Of a stretch of 64,000 bases of DNA, positions 61,351 to 64,000 are shown in pieces. The translations under genes and the position numbers were made by a program. Numbering within the stretch: position 1 is the first letter of the stretch; each line of letters opens with the position of its first letter. The stretch is from Streptomyces sp. NRRL F-5135 (GTDB lineage Bacteria; Actinomycetota; Actinomycetes; Streptomycetales; Streptomycetaceae): the NCBI RefSeq assembly GCF_000719775.1, contig NZ_JOHR01000014.1, positions 62,001 through 126,000 on the forward strand. The letters are read 5' to 3'. The notes under the pieces were generated by a model, which did no database searches, had not been told where the DNA came from, and saw nothing but the letters and a program-made list of their open reading frames with translations.

Positions 61351-62343
61351 CTACACCGCGGTCAGGTCCGGCGGAATCCGCTGTTCGGCCCCGTCACGCA
61401 GGACCGTGGCCTCGATCAGGCCGTAGGGGCGGTCGGCGGCGACGTAGACCTCGTTGTCGTTCTCGAGGCCGAACGGACCGAGGTCGACCAGGAAGTGGTG
61501 TTTGTTCGGCAGCGCGAACCGTATCTCGTCGATCTCGGCGCGGTGGTCGATGACCCGCGCGCCCATCCGGTACAGGGTCTGCTGAAGCGAGAGCGAGTAC
61601 GTCTCGGCGAAGGCCCGGAGCAGATGGCTCTTGGTCTGCTCGTACGACTCGTTCCAGTCCGGCATCGCCTCGCGCTCCCCCGCGGGGCTCCCCACGCCGC
61701 CGCCGGCGCCGTCGGCGGCCGCACGGCCGCCGACGGTCCTGCCGACCGATTCCGGCGGCACGCCGCCTCCCGTCCACCGGTGGCGCCAGCGGGCGGACAC
61801 GTCCGTCGCGAGGATCCGGTCGCGCGTCTCCGCGAGCGTGGTGTACGCGTCCCTGGCGAACCCGCGGAACTCGGAGCCCGTCGAGTTCAGGACCGTCAGG
61901 TCCGTCAGCCCGGAGATGACCTCCCAGGCTCCGCCCGCCCCGTCGAAGGTGATCTGGGCGACGCGGGTCTCCTGCCCCCGGCGGACGAAGGAGTGCTCGC
62001 CCTCACCGGCCGCGGCGATGCGCTCCCAGGCGTACTCCTCGATCCGGACACGCGCCCGGTGGATCGCGTCCCGGCCCGTCACGAAGTGCCGCGCCAGCCG
62101 GATCCCGAACTCCTCGGCGGAGGCGGTGCCGTGCTCCTTGGCGAAGACGTACACCGTGTTCTTCATGGTGTCCGTCGGCAGGACATGGGCGTTGGAGCCG
62201 GAGTAGTGGACATCGGCCATGTCCCCGGACAGGGAGACGGAGACGTTCAGGTCCTTGATGTGGTGGGTGCCGCCGTCGCGGGTGATCCTGACGACGCGGT
62301 TCTCCGCCTTGCCGTACTGGTTGAAGCCGAGCGTCGTGGGCAT
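61351..62343 (-). CDS. pucL: Uricase with an internal Gly-rich insertion
   Basis: A 330-residue urate oxidase, cofactor-independent. Active-site residues K12 (FNQYGKAENR) and T57-D58 (VLPTDTMKNTVYVFAKEH) are present; ITFDGAGGAWEVISGLTDLT, LNSTGSEFRGFARDAYTTL and the C-terminal FALPNKHHFLVDLGPFGLEN match the second T-fold. Between the two domains, residues about 192-226 form a Gly/Ala-rich insertion (start GGGVPPESVGRTVGG) not found in typical enzymes of about 300 residues. Makes 5-hydroxyisourate, used by the HIU hydrolase five bases upstream in the operon. ATG 62343. Confidence 0.93.
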   Translation of the reverse strand: MPTTLGFNQYGKAENRVVRITRDGGTHHIKDLNVSVSLSGDMADVHYSGSNAHVLPTDTMKNTVYVFAKEHGTASAEEFGIRLARHFVTGRDAIHRARVRIEEYAWERIAAAGEGEHSFVRRGQETRVAQITFDGAGGAWEVISGLTDLTVLNSTGSEFRGFARDAYTTLAETRDRILATDVSARWRHRWTGGGVPPESVGRTVGGRAAADGAGGGVGSPAGEREAMPDWNESYEQTKSHLLRAFAETYSLSLQQTLYRMGARVIDHRAEIDEIRFALPNKHHFLVDLGPFGLENDNEVYVAADRPYGLIEATVLRDGAEQRIPPDLTAV

Positions 62344-62347
62344 GACC

Positions 62348-62752
62348 CTAGCTCCCTCGGTATACGGAGTAGCCGAACGGGTTGAGCAGCAGCGGCACGT
62401 GATAGTGCTCGCCCGGGGCGACGGCGAAGGTGACCGCCACCTCCGGGAAGAACGGCGCGCCGCCGTCCCCGGGGGGTGCGCCGTCCCGCCGCGCGGCGGC
62501 TCGTCCGCCGGCGAAGTACGCCTCGGTCCCGAAGCCGAGCCGTACCTGGGTGGTGCCCGGCGGCGGTGTCGGCAGGTCCGTGCAGCGTCCGTCGGTGTCG
62601 GTCGTCGCGCCGCCGAGTTCGGTCCAGGGGGCGGTGGATCCGGCACGGGCGGCCAGGCGCACGGCGACACCGGCGGCGGGGCGTCCGGCGCTGGTGTCCA
62701 GGATGTGTGTGGACACCGAGGATGTGGCGGGGGTGTCGCGGTCGGTGCTCAG
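62348..62752 (-). CDS. uraH: 5-hydroxyisourate hydrolase
   Basis: A transthyretin-related protein of about 134 residues. The conserved SVSTHILDTSAGRPAAGVAV contains the active-site His; an Arg lies in the middle strands, and the protein ends YHVPLLLNPFGYSVYRGS, the diagnostic C-terminal tetrapeptide of the family. An Arg/Gly insert (GGRAAARRDGAPPGDGG) sits in one loop. The start is odd: a CTG at 62752 has AAAGGAG eight bases upstream and gives the usual N-terminus, while the GTG at 62788 adds a basic 12-residue tail and has only a weak ribosome site. Converts HIU to OHCU. Confidence 0.9.
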   Translation of the reverse strand: MSTDRDTPATSSVSTHILDTSAGRPAAGVAVRLAARAGSTAPWTELGGATTDTDGRCTDLPTPPPGTTQVRLGFGTEAYFAGGRAAARRDGAPPGDGGAPFFPEVAVTFAVAPGEHYHVPLLLNPFGYSVYRGS

Positions 62753-62813
62753 GGTGCCGGCTCCTTTCCGTCGCGTACGGACATCCACCTCTTACGCCCC
62801 GGTCATCGCTCCG

Positions 62814-63365
62814 TCACGGCGCCTGGCCGGGTGCGGCCGCCCGGGTCCGTGCCCGGGTACCCGTACCCGTCACGAGCCGGCTCAGTCTGATGCGGTTGAT
62901 CCTGCCGAGTTCGGCGCGCGCGGTCGCGCGCTCCCGTTCGGGCGTGTGGCGCAGCCGCTCCTCGAGCGCGTCGCGCATCCGCTCCCCGGTCATCCCGGTG
63001 GCGCAGATGAGGAACACGTGCCCGAACTTCTCCTCGTACGCCAGGTTCAGTTCGGCGAGCTCCGCCGTGAGCCGCTCGGAGGCGCCGGCCAGACCGCGCT
63101 GTTCCCGGGCGGAGACCGGATCGCCGGGCGTGGGCCTGCCGATGGGCGGATGTCCGGCCAGGGCCTCGGCCAGGCCGGTGTCGGTCAGGCCGGCCGTCGC
63201 GCGGTCGCCGGCGGCGAGGAGATCGTCCACGGTGGCATAGGGGCGCCCCGCGAGGACCGCCCCGCCCCACGCCCGCCCTGCGCACACCTCGTGCAGGGCC
63301 GCCAGGGCGACGCTGTCGGCGAAGGCGTTGAAGCGGGCCAGTCCCGGTTCCGGTATCGACGTCAC
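62814..63365 (-). CDS. uraD: OHCU decarboxylase
   Basis: A 183-residue enzyme decarboxylating 2-oxo-4-hydroxy-4-carboxy-5-ureidoimidazoline to S-allantoin. Motifs: LARFNAFADSVALAALHEVC, the catalytic His in ALAGHPPIGRPT (H72), SAREQRGLAGASERLTAEL with E88, and the Phe-rich EEKFGHVFLICATGMTGERM with the active-site Arg helix. GTG 63365 follows GGAGG by five bases. First gene of the uric-acid operon, which yields allantoin for the allB-alc operon 11 kb away. Confidence 0.94.
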   Translation of the reverse strand: MTSIPEPGLARFNAFADSVALAALHEVCAGRAWGGAVLAGRPYATVDDLLAAGDRATAGLTDTGLAEALAGHPPIGRPTPGDPVSAREQRGLAGASERLTAELAELNLAYEEKFGHVFLICATGMTGERMRDALEERLRHTPERERATARAELGRINRIRLSRLVTGTGTRARTRAAAPGQAP

Positions 63366-63400
63366 GGGTCCTCCGTGGCTGTGCGGTACGGGCTGCGCCC

Positions 63401-63439
63401 AGCTAACGCCCCGGCGAGATGCGGGTCAACAGTTTGTTG
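63401..63439 (-). promoter_or_regulatory. Promoter of the uric acid operon with palindrome over -35
   Basis: On the minus strand -35 TTGACC (plus 63424-63429) and -10 TTAGCT (plus 63401-63406) are 17 bp apart. CAACA-GTT-TGTTG (63427-63439) is a perfect inverted repeat overlapping the -35. A repressor bound there would block transcription of uraD-uraH-uricase-deaminase; leader about 30 bases. Confidence 0.6.
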
Positions 63440-63549
63440 AGAATCCCGTATACGAACCGGCCGCGTCCCGCGCCGGGCACGCCACCCGGCGGAACCCGCA
63501 GGCTCCGGGCACCGGTCCGCTCCGGGGAACCGTCCGCTCCGGGCACCGG

Positions 63550-64000
63550 TCAGTGCCGCGCGCCCTCGGTGCTCTCCCGCAGGACGAGCCGGTGCGCCAC
63601 GACGCGGTCCTGTGGCGACAGGGGGGCCGCCGCCGTCACGTCACCGCCGTCCGGGGGCCTGTTGGCCTCGTCGATGCGGTGCCGCAGCAGGTGCACGGCG
63701 GACGTGGCGACCGCCGCCTTGTCGGGGGCCACGGTACTCAGGGTCGGCACGCTGTACCGCCCGCCCTCCACGTCGTCGAAGCCCATCACGGCGACGTCCT
63801 CGGGCACCCGTACACCGTGCTCGTACAGCGCGCGCAGCGCGCCCAGGGCCAGCTGGTCGTTGAGGCAGAGCAGCGCGTCGGGGCGCGCGCCGTCGCGCAG
63901 CGCGCGGGTCACCGCGTCGGCGCCGTCGGGCATCCGGAAGGCCGCCACGGGCAGCAGCGCCGCCGCGTCGTAGGCGATGCCCGCCGCCGACAGGGCCGCA
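63550..64000 (-). CDS. LacI family regulator (C-terminal part, runs off the window)
   Basis: The C-terminal 150 residues of a LacI-type regulator: the effector domain shows AALSAAGIAYDAAALLPVAA, ADAVTRALRDGARPDALLCL, NDQLALGALRALYEHGVRVP, EDVAVMGFDDVEGGRYSVPT, STVAPDKAAVATSAVHLLRH and the terminal HRLVLRESTEG. The N-terminal DNA-binding domain lies beyond base 64000. It precedes the uric acid operon on the same strand, 185 bp apart; a link is not evident, and sugar control is more usual for the family. Confidence 0.9.
   Translation of the reverse strand, partial: AALSAAGIAYDAAALLPVAAFRMPDGADAVTRALRDGARPDALLCLNDQLALGALRALYEHGVRVPEDVAVMGFDDVEGGRYSVPTLSTVAPDKAAVATSAVHLLRHRIDEANRPPDGGDVTAAAPLSPQDRVVAHRLVLRESTEGARH

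Overview
The window comes from a high-GC Gram-positive actinomycete, almost certainly a Streptomyces. Third codon positions are nearly all G or C, GTG starts are common, several promoters look leaderless, and the gene families are typical of the genus (PPOX/F420 and LLM/F420 enzymes, DUF6278, DUF5955, STM4015-like protein, purine catabolism under an IclR regulator, PL11/PL3 pectinases). I see no rRNA, tRNA, CRISPR array or intact insertion sequence.

Bases 1-6230 are a gene graveyard. They hold a frameshifted DciA/DUF721-like gene, two scraps of Streptomyces site-specific recombinases, an IS5-type transposase tail, and pieces of a DsbA/FrnE protein, an azoreductase, an NmrA-like reductase, a LysR regulator, a 3-hydroxyisobutyrate-dehydrogenase-like reductase and an unknown Cys-rich protein. 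Fragments meet head to head or tail to tail at abrupt junctions. Only a divergent DJ-1/PfpI and GlxA-like regulator pair looks intact. The decay continues to an STM4015-family pseudogene (6812-7619); the order around it then becomes normal (cyclophilin, MerR regulator, MFS exporter).

From about 11 kb onward the layout is compact and catabolic. 12.5-14.4 kb: a cytochrome P450 divergent from a MarR regulator around a perfect 12-bp inverted repeat. 14.4-19.4 kb: a reductive pyrimidine (beta-alanine) catabolic operon of nitrilase/beta-ureidopropionase, class III transaminase and dihydropyrimidinase, plus an F420-dependent luciferase-like enzyme. 19.6-24.5 kb: conserved unknowns, a PPOX protein and gamma-glutamyltransferase. 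24.6-28.0 kb: a glutamate/polar amino acid ABC importer. 28.2-32.3 kb: DUF6278, a 58-residue membrane protein, exonuclease III, an MBL hydrolase and a fused enol-lactonase/decarboxylase (pcaL). 32.5-38.7 kb: a galactonate-type catabolic operon (MHS transporter, sugar kinase, IclR regulator, aldolase, dehydratase), convergent with a FadR-type GntR. 39-46.3 kb: ROK kinase, Frc/Iat-like sugar ABC importer, HutC-type GntR and an inositol-dehydrogenase-like enzyme. 46.3-49.5 kb: a second P450 and a two-component system.

The last 14 kb are built around purine nitrogen. Allantoicase and allantoinase diverge from an AllR-like IclR regulator; malate synthase, which consumes the glyoxylate made by this route, has an IclR-like palindrome filling its -35/-10 spacer. 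After two secreted pectin-degrading lyases comes a second purine operon (OHCU decarboxylase, HIU hydrolase, uricase, 8-oxoguanine deaminase) that feeds allantoin to the first. A LacI-family regulator runs off the right edge.

Several genes carry low-complexity, repeat-born insertions (Gly/Ala linker in the transaminase, RLAHLP repeats in the amino acid binding lipoprotein, a Gly-rich insert in uricase). ATGA start/stop overlaps are used throughout for translational coupling.
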